Part shown: positions 61,959 to 64,000 of the stretch, piece after piece | Layout: each line of letters begins with the position of its first letter | How positions within the stretch are numbered: position 1 is the first letter of the stretch | Assembly (NCBI RefSeq): GCF_000371785.1 | Contig: NZ_AQUI01000002.1 | Span: forward strand, 2,769,276 to 2,833,275 | Length of the DNA: 64,000 nt | Direction: 5' to 3' | Source: Actinopolyspora halophila DSM 43834 | GTDB taxonomy: Bacteria; Actinomycetota; Actinomycetes; Mycobacteriales; Pseudonocardiaceae | The notes under the pieces: model-generated | What the model saw: the letters and a program-made list of their open reading frames with translations, nothing else | Told to the model about the DNA's origin: nothing | Database searches by the model: none | Made by a program: the position numbers and the translations under genes

Positions 61959-62990
61959 TCAACCAATTCCCGGCGTGCTGGCCCGCACGACCACTTCTCC
62001 CCGGAAACGCCGCAACCTCGCCCTGTCCGCGGGCTCGTCGAGCAGGAAGCCGAGCGCCTCCTCCCCGAGGCGCTCCAGCGGAATGCGCACCGTCGTCAAC
62101 GAGGGCCACACGTCCCGCAGACTGGCGATGTCGTCGAAACCGGCCACGGCCAGCTCCTCGGGCAGGCGCACCCCCCGCTCGCGGAACGCGGAGAGGGCAC
62201 CCACCGCCATGACGTCGTTGACCGCGAACACGCACTCCGCACCGCTGCCCCGATCGAGCAGCTCACAGGCGGCCTCGTAGCCACCGTCCCGGGTGAAGGC
62301 GCCGTTGAGCACGTTCCGGCGGGGCAGCTCGATTCCCTTCTCGCGCAGTCCCTGCCGGAACCCGGCCAGCCTGTCCCGCGCCGTGATCAGGTCGGCGGGA
62401 CCGGCGAGGACCGCGAACTCGCGGTACCCCAGTTCCACGAGCTTCTCGGCCAGCGAGCTCGCCCCGGCACGGTTCTCCACCACCACCGTGTCGGCAGGCA
62501 GCTTGTGCTGTCCGATAGCGGCAACCCGCCCGCCCGCGGCCGTGTAGGCCTCGACCTCCGTGCGCAACGACTCCAGATCCTCGTCGTTGGTGGTGCGGCT
62601 GCCGACGAGGACGATGCCGCGCGCCTGTTGTCTGCGCAGCGAGGCCACGTACTCGGCCTCGCGCTCGAAACGACGCTCGGTGGTGGACAGGTTGATGATC
62701 AGACCGTGGGGTTCGGCGGTGCGGACGATGCTGGCGGCGATCGTCGAGAAGTACGGATCGGCGATGTCGGGAACCACCAGTCCCACGACGTCCGTCCCGC
62801 CGCGGGCCATGGCCTGCGCGGGCGCGCTCGGCGAGTAGTCCAACCTGGCCGCGGCCTGACGAACGCGTTCCCGCAGGTCGGTACCGACGCTGCGGGTGCT
62901 TCCGTTGAGGACCCGCGACGCGGTCGCCAACGACACACCGGCCTGGCGCGCCACGTCGACCAGATTCACCTTGCCGGAACCGCGCGGCAT
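61959..62990 (-). CDS. LacI-family transcriptional repressor
   Basis: This 343-residue protein has its helix-turn-helix at residues 8-30 (VNLVDVARQAGVSLATASRV) followed by the hinge helix and a periplasmic-binding-protein-type ligand domain (VVGLVVPDIADPYFSTIA, then FAVNDVMAVGALSAFRERG). It should control the sugar cluster in response to a sugar. It lies divergent from the DUF993 gene, with palindromic sites between them. Confidence 0.93.
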   Translation of the reverse strand: MPRGSGKVNLVDVARQAGVSLATASRVLNGSTRSVGTDLRERVRQAAARLDYSPSAPAQAMARGGTDVVGLVVPDIADPYFSTIAASIVRTAEPHGLIINLSTTERRFEREAEYVASLRRQQARGIVLVGSRTTNDEDLESLRTEVEAYTAAGGRVAAIGQHKLPADTVVVENRAGASSLAEKLVELGYREFAVLAGPADLITARDRLAGFRQGLREKGIELPRRNVLNGAFTRDGGYEAACELLDRGSGAECVFAVNDVMAVGALSAFRERGVRLPEELAVAGFDDIASLRDVWPSLTTVRIPLERLGEEALGFLLDEPADRARLRRFRGEVVVRASTPGIG

Positions 62991-63183
62991 CAGTCCTCCC
63001 TAGGGACTCATAGCAGAACTCTGTCCAGGTGGCCGATTACCGCACGTGAGTCGGCGCCTTGCAATGCATCCGACTCACGCACCGGAGCCACACGCTCCGC
63101 TCGGGGCCGAGCACCCGAGCCGAACGGACTTTTGTTGGAAGTCTCAACTCGAAGCGCTCCGATACTACCTGCTCGGGAGAAAC

Positions 63184-63196
63184 CTTTCCGGGAAAG
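63184..63196. promoter_or_regulatory. Palindrome CTTTCCGGGAAAG in the lacI/DUF993 control region
   Basis: A 6+1+6 palindrome sharing the TTTCC/GGAAA arms of the other LacI-type sites. It may be a secondary operator. Confidence 0.4.
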
Positions 63197-63242
63197 CTCC
63201 CGCTGTTTTCTTGCGTTCACGCTACCCTCCCACCTAAGCTTT

Positions 63243-63256
63243 GGAAAACGCTTTCC
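63243..63256. promoter_or_regulatory. LacI-type operator before the DUF993 gene
   Basis: GGAAAACGCTTTCC, a near-palindrome related to GAAAGCGCTTTC at 52577-52588, lies 20 bases before the DUF993 start codon and could repress both that gene and lacI itself. Confidence 0.65.
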
Positions 63257-63275
63257 GAATTCTTCCGAGGTTTCC

Positions 63276-64000
63276 GTGTCGTACACCATCCAACTGCCAG
63301 GTGCGGACGGTTCGCTCATCACCCACCGGCTGAACGAACCGATTCCCCGACCGGCCGAATCCACCCCGCCCGAGAACCGCGTCGCCTACGCGGCCGCCCA
63401 CGTCGTGGGCGACCCCCTCGGCGCCAACGCGCCGGGAGCCCCCGCCGATGTCGACTGGGACTCCACAATGGCCTTCCGCAGGCATCTCTGGAGCCACGGC
63501 CTCGGAGTCGCCGAGGCCATGGACACCGCACAACGCGGCATGGGACTGGACTGGGCCGCCACCCGCGAGCTGATCAACCGCAGCGCCGCCGAAGCCTCCG
63601 AGGTCGGCGGACGCATCGCCGCCGGTGTCGGAACGGACCACCTGCCCCCCGATGTCACCGACCCGGAAAAGATCACCGCAGGCTACGCGGAGCAGCTCGA
63701 GTTCACCCAACACGCGGGCGCGCGAGTGATCCTGATGGCGAGCAGACAACTCGCCGCCGGGGCGCGCGGCGCCGCCGACTACCACAAGGTCTACGACCGC
63801 CTGCTCGAAGACGTGCAACATCCGGCGATCCTGCACTGGCTCGGACCGTCCTTCGACCCCGCGCTGGAAGGCTACTGGGGATCGACGGACATCACCGAGG
63901 CCACCGAGACGCTGCTGGAGATCCTGCACGCGCACTCCCACCGGGTCGAGGGAGTGAAGGTGTCGCTGTTGGACCTCGAGCACGAGATCCGCCTGCGTTC
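63276..64000 (+). CDS. DUF993 (dihydrodipicolinate-synthase-like) protein, partial
   Basis: The first 241 codons are in the window; the gene runs past its end. It starts VSYTIQLPGADGS at a GTG with GAGG five bases upstream, and contains MAFRRHLWSHGLGVAEAMD, GVGTDHLPPD and ILHWLGPSFDPALEGYWGS, as in DUF993 proteins, a TIM-barrel family related to DHDPS/aldolases. It should act on a sugar acid or keto-sugar from the neighbouring pathway. The catalytic Lys cannot be placed with confidence (GVKVSLLD is a candidate). Confidence 0.82.
   Translation, partial: MSYTIQLPGADGSLITHRLNEPIPRPAESTPPENRVAYAAAHVVGDPLGANAPGAPADVDWDSTMAFRRHLWSHGLGVAEAMDTAQRGMGLDWAATRELINRSAAEASEVGGRIAAGVGTDHLPPDVTDPEKITAGYAEQLEFTQHAGARVILMASRQLAAGARGAADYHKVYDRLLEDVQHPAILHWLGPSFDPALEGYWGSTDITEATETLLEILHAHSHRVEGVKVSLLDLEHEIRLR

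Overview
The window is high-GC DNA from an actinomycete. The evidence is a gene for Pup (the prokaryotic ubiquitin-like protein, C terminus GGQ), frequent GTG starts with strong AGGAGG-type ribosome sites, SigB/SigF-like stress promoters, and several actinobacterial families (DUF4383, DUF2267, DUF3618, AfsR-like STAND ATPases). The gene set would fit a Pseudonocardiales-type organism, but that is inference from content, not a measured placement. No rRNA, tRNA, CRISPR array or phage block was seen.

Positions 1-27,700 read as a stress and energy island. They hold a His-rich zinc/cobalt exporter, a stand-alone pup, two related hemerythrins, holin/DUF3618 envelope proteins, a zinc alcohol dehydrogenase, NAD-dependent oxidoreductases, a STAS regulator, a phosphoketolase-acetate kinase pair, DUF2267/DUF4383/DUF202 proteins and a site-2 protease. 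In the middle (6,826-15,078) is a minimal complex I-like operon: the membrane subunits NuoA, H, J, K, L, M and N, no NADH module and no NuoI, and, in place of NuoB/C/D, one protein that looks like a degenerate NuoB-NuoD fusion with a 13-histidine linker. I consider it the most interesting system here.

Positions 28,000-46,000 are a scavenging region damaged by mobile elements. An intact IS200/IS605 element (tnpA and tnpB) has cut a ribokinase gene beside a nucleoside hydrolase. An MFS transporter and a secreted HAD acid phosphatase follow, and four copies of the palindrome TGTCAGACA lie in the control regions of these genes, suggesting one local nucleotide/nucleoside regulon. Next come an intracellular-type subtilase with a separate small I9 inhibitor, an S4 RNA-binding protein, a metallo-beta-lactamase-fold protein, a Tat-exported beta-helix protein, a lactate-monooxygenase-like flavoenzyme and a GH16 glucanase. 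An SGNH hydrolase is split by an IS30 remnant and a frameshifted TnpB element.

Positions 46,000-64,000 carry an NLR-like STAND ATPase with a putative amyloid-signalling motif, the lactate-utilisation operon lutABC with a divergent GntR regulator and a clear operator between them, and a sugar-catabolic cluster. That cluster has two Gfo/Idh/MocA dehydrogenases, a PmoA-like DUF6807 protein, a cupin, a complete ABC sugar importer, a YesL-like protein, a LacI repressor and a DUF993 aldolase-like protein cut by the window end. Related GAAAGCGCTTTC-type sites stand before the first gene and between lacI and the DUF993 gene.
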